From contig CM022373.1 of assembly GCA_011800155.1 (NCBI GenBank), positions 2,914,001-2,978,000 on the forward strand: a DNA stretch of 64,000 nucleotides. Reading direction: 5' to 3'. The position numbers were made by a program, and so were the translations under genes. Positions within the stretch are counted from its first letter, which is position 1; each line of letters opens with the position of its first letter. A model generated the notes under the pieces. That model was not told where the DNA came from, did no database searches, and saw nothing but the letters and a program-made list of their open reading frames with translations. Below are positions 31,973 through 44,499 of the stretch, piece by piece. The stretch is from Flammulina velutipes (Eukaryota; Basidiomycota; Agaricomycetes; Agaricales; Physalacriaceae).

Positions 31973-32012
31973 CTCTCTTTTACTTGTGTATTCTTCTCAT
32001 GTCCGTCCTTAG
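31973..32012 (+). other. 5'-UTR intron of F-box B
   Basis: Donor GTGCGTTGAA at 31973 and acceptor CCTTAG at 32012 lie four bases before the ATG. Position and donor match the leader introns of the paralogs. Confidence 0.6.
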
Positions 32013-32016
32013 CACA

Positions 32017-33531
32017 ATGTCTACCATCACCAGCCTTCCCAATGAAATACTCATCAAAATCTTCAAAGAGTACCTTGTCCTACCCAAAGATGGCTTCGAC
32101 TTCCACGACGACATGCGCTTCATCCTCCTCGGCGTGTGCCGCCACTGGAGAAAGCTCGTTACACATGAACGACTACTCTGGACAACCATCGAAATCAATG
32201 AGCGCTGCGTTATCCCTCGCCCCCTCCAGAGCATGCACGTCAACCCACCCGCCATCTTCTTTCGTACCCTTCTCGCGTTCCTATGCTCGCGCAATCTCCC
32301 GGTCAATGTGACCATCAACCTTCCCTATAACACCAAATACTTCAGCCTTCACCACTGCGCTATACTTGCCTTGATCTTGCGCCGCGAAGCTCCTCGGATT
32401 GAGAGCCTTTCAGTTTCAGGTATCGACTGGGAAATGCATCTCTGGGCTCTGCATGGACTCAAGAACCAGCCCATGCCACTCCTCCGTTCATTCACGCACC
32501 ATGCTTCAAGTTGTCTCCTCGGTGCGGAAGGGTTTGAAGTTTATGCCGACAACATCATTCCTATCCTCCAATACCCATCCGAAAAGCACCCCAACTTGGA
32601 CACGGTGAACCAATGGGGTCGGGCGCTCTACCCGAACCTCACGCATCTAGAGATCAGCGAGGCCCCGTACGACTTTAATCTACTCCCGACGTCCGGTCTT
32701 CGAGAATTTGGTATATCCCACCAGCCCATGGATGCGTGTCCTTGTTGGCTCGTCCGAGATATGCTATATCACTGTGCCGACACCCTCGAGAACTTCTGGA
32801 TGGTTGATTCGCTCCATTATGATGACCAAGATGACATTGACGACGAGTACGTTATCGCCCTAGCTGTTTGGCCGGCCGTCGTCCTCCCCAACCTGAAGAG
32901 GCTGTTCATCGACTATGAGTACCCCACGGTAGTCGCCAAATACCTCATGTTCATTCGTGCGCCTGCGTTGGAACAGCTCGATCTCGCTTACTCGCCCACG
33001 TACGAGGAGGAGTGGGAGTACGTAAACCCCACGGATACGATGCTTGCAGCGATGATGAAATCGTTTTCCCTCAACCGCATCCAGAGACTCGTGCTCCTCG
33101 GTGTCGTCTTCAAGGATATATTCCCAATCCCGGAGCGAGATGCCTTTCTGGTCAAGGGACGGGTTTCTCCGGAAGACGTGCCCATGACACTGCGTTTCCT
33201 GTCGTCGCTTACGTCTGTGACGCTGATGTCTGTTTGTGTACCACTGGCAGAGGGTCAACCTATCTTGCCTTTGCTCAACTACCCGAGGGTCCCGAGCTTC
33301 GGGACGGATGGAGAGGTGCTCCAAGACGCTGTGAAGCTGGACGTGAGCCGTCACCTCGCGTATCTACCAGCACTGGAGTGCCTGCACTTGACGAATGTTG
33401 GGAGTCCGAAGAAAGACGCAGAGGTGGAACAATTTATTGACGATCGCGTTGAAACCACTGTCTGGGAGAAGGACGTGCACGTCATTATCGAACGGGGCGC
33501 TGTTGGTGACACGAGCGAGGTGTTGTTGTAG
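32017..33531 (+). CDS. F-box protein B, 504 aa
   Basis: The protein starts MSTITSLPNEILIKIFKEYL, an F-box at residues 1-45, and continues with the same irregular LRR architecture as F-box A (ALYPNLTHLEISEAPYDFNL, RVSPEDVPMTLRFLSSLTSV, LPALECLHLTNVG). An upstream in-frame ATG at 31984 is rejected because it lies inside the leader intron conserved in the family. It probably serves as a substrate adaptor of an SCF ubiquitin ligase; the substrate is unknown. Kinase B follows on the same strand about 740 bp downstream, so here the F-box gene precedes its kinase, the reverse of pairs A and C. Confidence 0.9.
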   Translation: MSTITSLPNEILIKIFKEYLVLPKDGFDFHDDMRFILLGVCRHWRKLVTHERLLWTTIEINERCVIPRPLQSMHVNPPAIFFRTLLAFLCSRNLPVNVTINLPYNTKYFSLHHCAILALILRREAPRIESLSVSGIDWEMHLWALHGLKNQPMPLLRSFTHHASSCLLGAEGFEVYADNIIPILQYPSEKHPNLDTVNQWGRALYPNLTHLEISEAPYDFNLLPTSGLREFGISHQPMDACPCWLVRDMLYHCADTLENFWMVDSLHYDDQDDIDDEYVIALAVWPAVVLPNLKRLFIDYEYPTVVAKYLMFIRAPALEQLDLAYSPTYEEEWEYVNPTDTMLAAMMKSFSLNRIQRLVLLGVVFKDIFPIPERDAFLVKGRVSPEDVPMTLRFLSSLTSVTLMSVCVPLAEGQPILPLLNYPRVPSFGTDGEVLQDAVKLDVSRHLAYLPALECLHLTNVGSPKKDAEVEQFIDDRVETTVWEKDVHVIIERGAVGDTSEVLL

Positions 33532-34273
33532 ATCAGTACTAGGTGAGGGAACCGCCTGGATTTAGCTGTTGGTGACGGTGGTATTCGGGTTGCTTGGCTT
33601 TGGATTGAATTGATTGATATGTACTAATTTCTACTTACATTATGCACTTATGACTATGCTCTTACTAAGTATATGGTTTCGACAATTATGACAATCACAT
33701 GTTTACTTCAAAGTGGCGTACTGAAAGCTAGTTCGATGACTTGTCTGCCATCACTAAGCGTTTTACTTTTTCTCATTCCACACAGTTGGGTCTACTCACG
33801 CTGTCAGTGTAAGCTACTTCCGTCGTTTTCGTGGCGCGACGATCTTCAGTATGGCCCGTCCGGTCCGATGTGCCCCCCAGTGGCAGTGTTTCTTTTGATC
33901 TTCTTCTCCCATCCTGATGAACAGCGTCGCAACTCTCGGCACAAAATATGTGAAATTTCTTATCTGTCTAATTCTATCCTCAGATCTTTCGGTTTGAACA
34001 TCCTCCTCGCACCTCAATTTGAGCCACTCTACATCTGCGCCACATTTTGAAAGTAAGCAAATTTCCTCCATATCCTGGATAATCGTGATCACCTTAACGC
34101 TAGAAAGGTAGCACATGACGAATCCACGTACAATGGTCCGTAGCGCTTCTCACCTGACTTGCATGACTTGCCCATTGTTCAAAGCGCGCGCGAACAATCA
34201 TACACAAACAAACGCGTTTCCGTGACACTCTTAATAGACCATCGAGCGCTCCTTTCTCCTCATACACTCACAT
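33532..34273. other. Duplicated F-box 3' flank and kinase B promoter
   Basis: Positions 33532-34030 are collinear with 16384-16920 downstream of F-box A. TTGCCCATTGTTC near 34168 and CGCGTTTCCGTG near 34212 correspond to similar words upstream of kinases A and C. No gene is seen. Confidence 0.55.
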
Positions 34274-35705
34274 ATGCCTCCCGTTTTCAAGAAAAGAAAA
34301 GGTGCTGACGGATCTGCGATTCGGTGCCCCCATCCAGCAGAGGATTCTCGATCATCTCGCCAAGTTCTCACGCCGCCGTCTAGTTCGAATTCAGATGACT
34401 CGGACGCTCCTCCCCCCGGGCGTATTAGACGAGCGCCTCCGTCTCCAGCCAAGTGCCAAGTTCTCACGCCGCGTTCATCGACGTCTAGTTCAGATGACTC
34501 GGACGCTCCTCCCGTCCCAGGCCCCAGGCGGATTAGAAGAGCGCCTCCGAGTCTTGATGATTTTACGATTATGAGGAGGATCGGACAAGGTAATTACGGG
34601 AAAGTGCATCTTGGTGGGTTAATTTATGTCTTGTGGCGTATCTTTTGTCTAAATAACGTGTCATAGTCCATGCAAAGCGGCTCAAGCGCTGTTATGTGCT
34701 CAAGGTGATGCAAAAGGCCACGGTGGTCCGAGCGCCTTATGGTATCGAGCAAGCCAACAACGAGGCGCAGATGATGAGATTGACGATGCATCCCTTCATC
34801 GTTACCTTGTACACTGCGTTTCAGGATTCGAGAAATTTGTACTTTATGATGGAGCTCGCGCAAGGTGGAGACCTTCATGGGTTGATGTCCACTCATCCGG
34901 TGCGTTCAGCTTCATAAAATTCGAGAGAGAAATGTACTCATTCAACGTGTTGATTAGAAGCGACAATTAACTACAGTGAATGCAAGGTTCTACGCATCCG
35001 AACTTGTCCTAGCGATTGGATATCTCCATTCCCTGGGTATTATATTCCGTGACGTGAAACCAGAGAACATCCTAATCGCAGCAGACGGCCATATCAAGCT
35101 TGCGGACTTTGGGTATGCCATTCGTGCACGGCGGGCGTACGCGATGTGCGGGACGCCGGATTATATGGCGCCAGAGGTGTTCACCGGTGAGACGGATGGT
35201 TACACCGAGGCTGTTGACTGGTACGCCCTCGGGGTTCTTATATTCGAGATGTTGGCGGGCCATGCGCCCTTCACCATCGAGGATGTCTTTGAGGATATTC
35301 CGCGGTTCACGATGCGTGGCTTGGAGGTTCTGGAGGCGTGGCCTGAGAGTATAGGTTTTTTGGAGTTCGATTTGATTTCTCAGCTGATGCATTTAGATGT
35401 GGAGTGTCGATTGGGATGTGGGGGGAGGGGGAAGAAGGAGGTTATGGAGCATGGGTGGTTTGCGCGTGTGGAATGGAAGAAGTTGGTGATGAGGGAGGTT
35501 GAGCCTCCTATGATTCCGGATATTGAGAGCATGGAGGATGTTAGTGCGTGAGTGGTTTATTGGTTTGTTTATGTGGCGCGATGCTGATGGTTTCGTCGTT
35601 AGATTTCAGACTTTTAAGGATGATGATGGGATTCTTCCTGGACGCGCTGGAGGTAATGACCCGTACAAGGACTCTTTCCCGCAATTTGACTGTCCTCGTC
35701 GATAA
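34274..35705 (+). CDS. PKA-like AGC kinase B, 4 exons, 421 aa, lacking the activation-loop Thr
   Basis: Exons 34274-34613, 34667-34899, 34958-35547 and 35603-35705 join in frame (1,266 nt), with intron positions as in kinases A and C. The N-terminus has duplicated Ser/Asp-rich units (SSDDSDAPP-like, twice). Core motifs are kept: GQGNYGKVHL, VLKVMQK, FRDVKPEN, DFG, APE and [13 protein letters not shown]. The tail ends FPQF, an FxxF motif. The activation loop reads YAMCGTPDY where A and C have RTFCGTPEY, so the Thr phosphorylated by PDK1 in AGC kinases is replaced by Ala. Activity may be constitutive, low or differently controlled. Confidence 0.9.
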
Positions 35706-36168
35706 GTGGGTCCTTGAGCCTCCTTTTTGCTCCTTTTATCGTTATGTACAACTGTGGATCCCTGCTGTGATATTGCTTTGAATGCTGGATTAGTTACATA
35801 TGTATTACGAATGTATTATCTTATGTGGAACTCTAGCTTATTCGAATGGGCTCTTACTTGAATGAGATTCCGACCCCAAATTTCAAAGCGTTCTTGAGAA
35901 CACGATCGTCGATCGCTAGGACGCGACTGAGAGCAGCGCGATCACGTGAGAATCATTCCGCCATATGAATTCTTGAAGATAAATTATTACACTACGACAA
36001 CTCAGATACTACTATGCGAGGATAAGCGGAAGATTGCAGTGCTCAAATCGCTGAATAGGCATTCTCCAAAGGTTGAGAGCATCATGCTATCGTCCCGGAC
36101 GCGCGTGCCAAGCAAAACCAAACACGTCCTCGTCTTGTCCATCGACCACGACCAGTGTCGAATGCCCG
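35706..36168. other. Intergenic between kinase B and the ZIP4-like gene
   Basis: No coding sequence is supported. The region must hold the kinase B 3' end and the ZIP4-like promoter. Confidence 0.45.
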
Positions 36169-39100
36169 ATGGCGACGAAGAAACGCAAGACTGGTTCTGA
36201 TACCATTCGAGATATCAAGGGTGCGTGCAATGGCCCTCTTGCTTAGACCAACGCTGGACATATGCTCCCAGATCTTCTTGTCTCGACAAAATCGCAACTC
36301 GAATCGGACAAAGAGAGCGCGACGAAGAGCTTATGGCGCCTCGGTACGCTAGCTGAACAGCTCAGCTGCGGCTCTGGTGTATTGGAAGAGGAAATGAGAG
36401 ATTGGCTGGACCAGGAAGGCGCGTTTATCCGTTCTTTCGAAAACGTGCTATCCCTTATGTTCGCTCAGGTGTCAATCTGTGGAATCTTTCGAGCCTACCG
36501 ATGATGAAGCCAGTCGACACCAATGGGAAATCGGATGCGCAAGGAGAACTCGTAGGAGCGCGTGCGTCTTTACCACTCTCCTTGTACTCTGCTGACACGG
36601 TCCTTCTAGTCCGGCACGCTGCGTTCCGTCTCATCGAAGCTGGCCTCGAACCACGCCCGGCCATTGACAGCCTCCTCCACGTGCTACAAATTGCCAGCAA
36701 AACCGGCGCGACGCTGGCGGAAACAGGAAGAAGCGATAAAGCGGGGGTCGTGCTGAGCAGCGCTGCGAAATGGGAAGAACTAGTCAGAACGGCGAAAGAC
36801 GGAGAGAAGGCAGGCGAGGGCATCGAAAAGAAAAAAGCAGGCGCGTCGGTCGTCTACCTGTCCTGTCGCATGGATGCAGTAAGCCGCTTTTTTCTTTGTT
36901 CATCTTCGATCTGAATATGCGTAGGCTGCCAAGGAAGGAAACTTCACCGTTGCTGAATTCATGGCCCAGAAAATTACGGGTAAGCGCTACTGGGTTCTCG
37001 CTCCAAGCCCGCCAATGACGACCCTTGTAGGCGACGAAGCACGCCTCAGCCTCGTCTCCCAACATGATGTTAGTCCGTTCCTGTCTCTGTCTATTATGTG
37101 GACTGATATTTCCTCAGCGCATCGTCCTCGCGGTCAAATTACATGATATCGGGCGAATGGTGTTGAAAGGCTGCACGCCAAGTGGCAACGCTAGCAAAAG
37201 AGCCGACGTACACGCGCACACTCCCCAGGAAGCCGTTGGCTGGCTGCAAAAGGCATTCTCAGTTGCAGACCACGGAAACAAAGACGACGACGATGCCGAA
37301 GCAGCGCCGGGGAAAGAAAAGGAGGATGCCCTCAAGGTTAGTGACCTCGTTCCTCAGGCGCAGAAACTGATCTAAGGTCCTAGTTATCCATCCTTCGAAC
37401 TCTTGCGCGCGCCTATTTCCTTTCAGGATCACACGATCGCGCAGAGGCGACGTTGGACGAACTGATGAAGGACGTGGATGGCACCAAAACTTTTGACGTA
37501 ATTGGCAAGACTCATCGACCTCTACCTATTCGCTGATTGATACCTAGGATGCGACGAACTACCAATACCAGGAACTGCGATGGCTCAGACTTGCGATACT
37601 GAAGCGCCGTGGAGCAGGGGACGGAGCGCTTCTGGAAGGTGACTACTTTTCCGAAAGTCGTTTTCTGTCCTCATCTTCAAACAGCTTTCAAGTCAATCAT
37701 CGATCACATCGATATGTCAGAGGCGAAGCTGACCGAGTAAGTCCATTCCATTCCAGCGCAGGTATTTGCCTGAACGATATCGCAGTGTCTTGCAGGATTT
37801 ACGAACAATAAGTCACCAGCAGGTGTTGGTGTCGTCTGTACATCTGCACTGTCTGAAGCGTGCATTGGCTAGCACGCAACAAAGTAAAGGAGATAGTCTG
37901 GCTGATCGCTTACTGCTATCACTCATCGTGCACTGTTCGAAGGATGAGGATCACACCCGCGCGATGGGATTGTTAAGCGAAGCGTTTACCTGTCAGTATG
38001 GTGCTTGTATCTTGGTCTGCGAGGTCTGACGAAGACCTTGTTAGGTGTCCGTGACGCAGATTACGAACTTCCTGCTATTCCAGCCACAGCTTGCCTTACG
38101 GTAAGTACTCCTCTTCACGTTCTTCTCAGATTCTCATCCGTCGATGCAGCTATTATGGCAATACGGCGACCGGCAGTATCAAGCAAAGCGTTTCAGCAAC
38201 TCTGCGGACTGGTTCCTGGCTGGCTCACATCCACTTTTCCCCGTTCGTGGCATCGCGAAGTGCTTTCGAAAGGCAGCGCTATGTTACAACGAAAATCGGG
38301 AATATGCCAAGGCGTGCGCTATACTGAGAAAATGTGATGCCAGAGAGGCGAAGACACAGTATGTGAGATTTCTGGTAGCGGTTGGCCAAGGCATCGATGA
38401 TGAAGGTATGCATATCCTTGAAGCCTTTGCTAGCTCAAACTAACTTCATTCAGCGATCAAGGCCGTGCAAGAGATGACTACGTGTCCGGACTTTGATAAG
38501 AAGATGCTTCTCCTAGCGACGCAAGTCTCTCATGCGTCGGAGAATAGGACGATCCTCCTCGCTGCGCTCAAGGCGCTTCTGCGGACTATGAAATCGGATC
38601 AGGGAGGGAGCGAGGGAGGTCTAGTTGAGGCTATGACTTTGATTCGATGTATAATCAAGCTGGTCCTCCGGCTGCTCACCGAGCCTGCTGCTAACAGGTA
38701 TGCATATACGCGTGCTCTCGGTCGACTCGAATACTGACGTACGCACAGGCCGGTGCTTATTGATACTATCATCGACCATCTACGTATATGTCAGTGGGCG
38801 TTTCACCATCTGAAGAAAAAAGTAAACTCATTTCGTCTATCTAGGCAAGGTGTTCGTGACCACGGCGCAAAAGGAGAAGACGATCCATCTGATAACTAAG
38901 GACCTCTCTTGGCTTTGGAGGACGGCGTATAACTGTGCTGTTCAAGGTTGTTCGGAGTGGGAGGCATGCGAGGAACGGATCTCAGATCTTTTTGACGTCG
39001 CTCGGGATGTGAGTTGATAGAGGCTTTCACTGCTGCTCGCTCATTGTTTTATTTCTCAGATGATTGAGATATCTTGTGAGGCTTCGCCTGTGGATGTGGA

Positions 39101-40331
39101 TGTGGATGTCTATATGCATCTTGCCATCACTTCTTTTTCGGGTGCTGCTGGTCGAGGTAATCAAACTATATCTATCTTCTTGCTTGGGTTGACTTTTGGG
39201 ACAGTGTTTGCGCTTCGACAGGACGAGGCGAGTAGTGTAGAAGCGGTTCGTGTACGCAATTCAGAGGCTGATACCGATGTTCACACTGTATTGTTGCAGA
39301 CACGCAAGATCGCTGAAGAACTCAAGTCGTGTCGGACGCGGATCGAAGGGATTTCAGCGAAAGGGGTGTTCACGGATGACAACGACGTGGCGAGGATCGA
39401 GTATTTCGTGCACACCTTGAGAGTGTTCGAAGTCGAGATGTTAGCGAAGATGGGTGAGTGGAATGAGGTAGCGTTGGTCGTTGATGTAAGTGACTACATA
39501 GTTCGAGGTGTCGACGATGAAGCTGATGGCGTTGACAGGATGCTGTATCGGCTGGCCAGTTGGCGACGAGCACTTATGAGGCTATAGCTGATATCTTGGT
39601 ATGGCTTCCGGAGCTATAGACGCTAGGAGTCACTGATTATGTTTGACTGCAGTGGGTCGAGAAGGACTGTCCTGTCAAAGGTACGAACTTTCCGTTCTCC
39701 TTCCTCTTTATATACTAAGCTCAGAGACAGTTCTCTACGCAAGTCTAGAGGTCAGTAGGATTCGGTGCACCCGTCTCGTCCTCCTTCTCTGACATCTCGC
39801 TGTATAGGCAATTCTAAGGGCAAGTCTGGACCATAACTCCATGTCTGTGGACAAGTTTTCTCGGTGGCTGAGAGCTATATGTACGATTATCCTCGCTCGG
39901 AACTCTGCTGCGGATCGCGTCAAGGCGATTGGGTATGTCGAGCAGGCTGTGGGTGTTATAGAGCAAAGTGATGACGTACGAGCTTCTATTCGAATTGTGA
40001 TTTCAAGCTGATGCTGCGCCAGACGTATCCGGTAGATGAGAGGTTCTGGTTATTGAGCACGGCGTATAACGTCGGGGTTGAATGTTTCGAGTGCGTTCGT
40101 TTTTCTGCTGGGATGAGTTGATTGATGCGGATGCTTTGGTAGGGCGTCGGCGCTTGACGAGGCGAAGAGGTGGATCGAGGCGTCTACTATGCTGTGTCGG
40201 TACGTACCTGGAGGTGTGGAGCGTGCTGAGAAGGTGTGTTGGGTTTTTGGTATACCATTTGGATCTGGGCTGATTTGTGCTAGATTTCCGAGACGTATGC
40301 GAGGCTTCTTGAACGGTATGTACCGAACTAG
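36169..40331 (+). CDS. ZIP4/SPO22-like meiotic TPR protein, many exons
   Basis: Starting at ATG 36169 (MATKKRKTGSDTIRDIK), numerous small exons encode a helical, TPR-like protein. Recognisable stretches include SGVNLWNLSSLP, DTVLLVRHAAFRLIEAGLEP, QYQAKRFSNSADWFLAGSHP and CFRKAALCYNENREYAKAC, typical of the SPO22/ZIP4/TEX11 family. In known fungi and animals this family promotes crossover formation and synapsis in meiosis. One exon is only 20 nt (39731-39750). A frame change near 36344-36414 can be healed by an intron of 71 nt (36344-36414) or 38 nt (36377-36414); I cannot choose between them. The stop is at 40329-40331. Full exon structure was not resolved everywhere, but no lesion is evident. 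Confidence 0.85.
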
Positions 40332-41081
40332 GACTCGATGGATGATTTTCGCTGGGCTCTGTGTTCTTTGCTGTCTTGTTGTCTTGCTCTGGGTCTGTCT
40401 GTCTGTGTAATGCCTTGCTATACTACTTCCTGGATGTATGATTTGTACTGTTATTACCGATGTTATATTGACCTCTTCTTCGTCTTCGTAATGGCGAGGG
40501 TTAGTCTGAGTGAATGTTGGGGATGTGAATGGTTATGCCGAAAGTTGGGCCTTGGGCCTCAGGTTGGACAGTACATACATAGTTATGTCGGGCACGATAG
40601 CGGCTATGACACTATCGTAGGCAGATACTGGGATGGTGAATCTCTAGTGGGCGACATAATTGTTTGCCGTTGGATAGCATTGGAATTTGAATGCCAGTTG
40701 AACCTGGTATTTGGAATTAGATCAGACACAGTAAGCTAACCACTCAACCATGCATACCGCAGAAGACAAAGGGTGATCCTATTTTTTTTAATCCTCAGCG
40801 TCATGTGCTTCTGCGTCCCTTCAACTAGCCGAAATCTAAGTCTGGCTACTGTCCCGGTATGCATCATTTGCGCCACACAAATATTAGACGGCTAATTTTG
40901 GTAACGTCGGCGATCAAGGATATATACAGCTACTACAACATGGCTTATTCTTGGTTCATAAGAAAGAGTCGAATATAATCTACTCTGTGTGTGATATCTA
41001 TACATTGCAGTACCCTGGCTCCCGGTTCTGGTTCATACATAATTATAAGTAAGTCTTCATCATGATTCGACGATACCAGTT
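40332..41081. other. Intergenic, no gene seen
   Basis: An open frame at 40338-40739 has no recognisable motif and unusual composition, so it is not called. A minus-strand A-box-like word lies near 40757; no tRNA folds from it. Confidence 0.45.
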
Positions 41082-42025
41082 ATGTCGAACGCATACGAGA
41101 ACATCCTAACATCCACTCCCGCAGAGGGAGTCTTCCTCATCACCCTCAATAGACCCAAAGCCCTCAACGCGCTAAGTCTATCGTTGTTCGTTGAGCTCGC
41201 CACCGCGATGCAGCAAGCCGACGCGGACGATAACATCGGTGCTATCGTACTAACTGGCTCCGAGAGGTCCTTCGCCGGTATGTACTGTGTACACCTACCA
41301 CATATGTCCACCACTAACTTGAAGTATTGCTGAAAGCCGGGGGTGACATCAAGCAAATGAAAGACCTAACATGTGAGTTTCTTTACTCGCCTCGTAACAC
41401 ACACTCAAAACCAACAAGATGCCTCTATGGCCAAATCCGACCCGCTCATCTCCTGGACGCATATAACCACCATCCGCAAGCCCCTCATCGCAGCGGTGAG
41501 CGGCTTCGCCATCGGGGGCGGTTTCGAGCTAGCCCTCGCAAGCGACATCGTCCTCGCTTCCCCCTCCGCGCAATTCAGCCTGCCCGAGCTGAACATCGGC
41601 GTCATCCCGGGAGGTGGCGCAACCCAGCGCCTTACACGCATCGTCGGAAAGGCCCGCGCGATGGATGTGTTGTTGACGGGACGAGTGGTGCATGCCGAGG
41701 AGGCGGAGCGATGGGGAATCGTCAGTCGCGTCGTCCAAGGGAACGTGGTAGACGAGGCTGTGGAGATGGCGAAGGGTATTGCGGGGAAGGGTAGGTTGTC
41801 GGTGTTGGCTGCGAAAGAGGCTGTGAACACGGCGTTCGAGCTGTCCTTGACTGAGGGCTTGAAGTACGAGAGAAAGCTATTCCAAGGTTTGTTTGCGACG
41901 AGGGATCAGAAAGAAGGTGCGAGAATCACATATAAACTTGATTGAATAATTGTCTAACGAGACGTTCTCTGCAAGGAATGTCTGCGTTCATCGAGAAGAG
42001 GTTGCCTCGATTCACAAATGAGTAA
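41082..42025 (+). CDS. Enoyl-CoA hydratase/isomerase family protein, 4 exons, 259 aa
   Basis: Exons 41082-41277, 41337-41372, 41419-41916 and 41976-42025 join in frame. The crotonase fold signature is clear: [25 protein letters not shown] (oxyanion loop), [19 protein letters not shown] and [20 protein letters not shown]. Both glutamates used by enoyl-CoA hydratases (in GGGFE and SLPE) are present. Length and motifs fit a mitochondrial or peroxisomal beta-oxidation hydratase. No strong N-terminal transit peptide is obvious, and the C-terminus lacks a clear SKL. The neighbouring nitrilase is convergent. Confidence 0.93.
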
Positions 42026-42096
42026 ACAGCACCGTATGAAAAAAAAGTTGACATACAATGGAATAGAAATGTCCTATCAGATGTATGCTTCCTCAT

Positions 42097-43274
42097 CTAC
42101 ATCTCCTGGAATCCACCTCTCCTCGCCCCATACCTCCTAGACGTCCAGGTAATCGGCTCTGGCCTGTCCCTATTGACTTCCACCCTAAACACATCGAACC
42201 TCTGATACCCACCAACAAAATCATGGAACTGCTTCGGCTCTATACACCTCGCCAAATCCATATCACAATACGCGATACCCTCCCGTCCCCTCACCTCGTC
42301 CCCAACCTGGTTCCCCATAGGATCAATGAACAGCGAGGCACCCAGCTGTACCTTATCCAACACTCCCGCACAGGCAGGGTCCCGTTTCACAAGGTAATCC
42401 CTCATGTTCTCATCCATATACCCAGAACATACAACCCCAAAGCACTTTCCCTCGAAGCAGTGCGCTGCTACGCGGATCCTCGTCGCAGCTACCAAGTCGA
42501 AGTTCCCTGCATCATCTGGCTTGCGCGTAGGAAAGAAGGGCGGCCACACTGTCGCTGATAGTCAGTGACGAGGAGGAGACATGAACGGAGAGACATACAA
42601 GACACATGCAATTGCTCTCCCTGTGCCATCAACGCATAGCGAGCGAGCGAATTCCCGTTCTCGCCACATATAAGCCCGCCAATGCGCCCCAATCGCGAAG
42701 TATCACAGACCAACAGACCAGCACCGTCACCCGGCGACCAGGTCAACTTCTCGTAGAACGTTGGTACCAGCTTGCGATGATGGATGAGCAAGGTCCCATC
42801 GTCGCCGATAAGGACAGATGCGTTCCAAATGCATCCCACACTAGCGTGCGACCGTTCGTTGATTCCAATATGAGCAAAGATGTTATGCCGTCTACACGCT
42901 TCGCTGATGAGCGCGATCTCGGGGCCGTCGATATATATTGACTGTTCGGTCAGTTTGCAGAAGAGGTCATGGTTCTCCAATGGGGATGCCAGTGCAGACC
43001 ATACAGGGAAGGCAGGGATATAGCTTTCCGGGAAGACGACGAGGCTGCGATGTCATTAGCTGAGAAGGCCGTGCTTGAAGGATGCAACATACTCGGCTTT
43101 GTTGGCTGCAGCCTCCGCGATGTGTGAAATCACCTTTTGCACAGTCTTCTCGGTATCGAGGAAGACAGGAGCGATATTGCAAGCTAGAGAAGGGCACGTT
43201 CAATGAGTAACAAAGTGAGAGGTTAACGACAAGCACTGACCTGCGACTCTGACTTTTGGCAACTGAGCAGGCAT
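42097..43274 (-). CDS. Nitrilase/cyanide hydratase-like protein, 4 exons, 340 aa
   Basis: Exons 43241-43274, 43093-43183, 42599-43044 and 42097-42548 join in frame (1,023 nt). The catalytic triad of the carbon-nitrogen hydrolase family is visible: Glu in LVVFPESY, Lys in HHRKLVPTF and Cys in GGLICGEN. Length fits aliphatic or aryl nitrilases, which convert nitriles to acids plus ammonia. Substrate cannot be told from sequence. The start MPAQLPKVRVA is the only ATG giving a correct 34-nt first exon. It converges with the enoyl-CoA hydratase gene; the stop codons are 71 bp apart. Confidence 0.92.
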
Positions 43275-44499
43275 TGGACTGGAGGGGATGCGATGTTGAT
43301 TACTCTAGGAAAGCTCGTTGCTTAAATATCCAGGTCGCTTCGCACTAGTGGTTTCCTCGTCAAAATATTCCGTCTGCCCTCGGACGCCGTCTGTATCGAT
43401 ACTTCCGCGCGCTAATTCAAACGCAGTCATTTGGACCGCGGTCTCATCGCAGAACTAGCTGCATGACGACGTAGGAACGCAGAATATGTGGGATAAAGTA
43501 AATGAACCTGCTCGGACCGACTTTGAGTAACCGAAGACCGAGGGAGTGTAATGTGACTGACAGATATTTTCATAATTCCATGGAATGAAAAGCAGACGAC
43601 GAGGACATCCACGCCTATCCAGCATCCATAGAGCTCGGAAATATGAGCACTGTGATACGCGGAGTCCATTAGTCTTTCCGAGCGTTACGGTGCAGAACGA
43701 AAGTGACGCGTCTCGATACGACGACCTTCCTCGAAAACGATTTTGGCCGTTGAAGCAGCGATGAAGTGCCTTCATACGCAACACTGGGAATATCTGGAAG
43801 AAGGATATTGCCTCTTTACGAGCGCGGCCTTTCAAGTACTTGTATTGCATACTAGTCGTCATCTCCTTGGGGAAACGATACACTGATGATGTATAAGTCG
43901 GTGACACGAGTAAATCACTGGGTAAACTCACATCGTGATAAGATACGATGTTGAAGGATAGCGCACTAATCGTCCATGAGTTGGACACAGGATATATGGC
44001 GTATGTATACCGTTTGGCCTTTAAAAGCGAGTTGTGGTAAGGTCTGGTTCCTTTGTCTGGTTTCTTTGAAGCCTGGAGTAGACGTCAAACACAAGAACGG
44101 AGAGCCGGGGAAATTTCTGCTTACTGCTGCACCTGCGCGACAAGACGCGTGAATCACGAGCGCACCAAGGCTTCTCTTTCTCGACGCCTTTCCTGGTCTG
44201 GTATTCATGTTTTCCTATTGCTGCCTGCTTGCAGCTGTCTACAGCACAGCATGACTCGATGCGTAGGATCAAATGAGATTTCTCGACTGGTTTGAGCATT
44301 TGAACCTGGAGAACGTAGTGGGAAGGTTGTAAAAACGCACGCGCAAAGTTCGTCTTGATCATTCGATTCGCTTAGAGCACCTAGCTCCGGCGCAATGAGA
44401 AGCCAAGGATTCCATAGCTAAAGACAAGAGGAGACTTGAGCAATAGTTCGCTGTTGAACAAAACGAAAGACGTACCTTCTCGGCTGAGGTTTTTCGCTA
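43275..44499. other. Intergenic, no supported gene
   Basis: Frames on the minus strand (for example 43455-43988) have no recognisable motif or splice continuity. It separates the housekeeping block from the F-box C unit. Confidence 0.4.

Noticed and set aside
31984..32016. Upstream ATG of F-box B (and equivalents at 46601 for C and 54067 for D)
   Set aside because: These starts fall in or before the leader intron conserved in the family; all paralogs align from the MS/MF start next to the F-box.
40338..40739. 133-codon open frame after the ZIP4-like gene
   Set aside because: The Cys/Tyr-rich composition, lack of motifs and overlap with the likely 3' UTR argue against a gene.
40700..40785. 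Minus-strand tRNA candidate with an A-box-like TGGTTGAGTGG and a GGTTCAA word at B-box distance
   Set aside because: The D-arm and acceptor stem do not pair, and the B box lacks its final CC. It is best seen as chance similarity.
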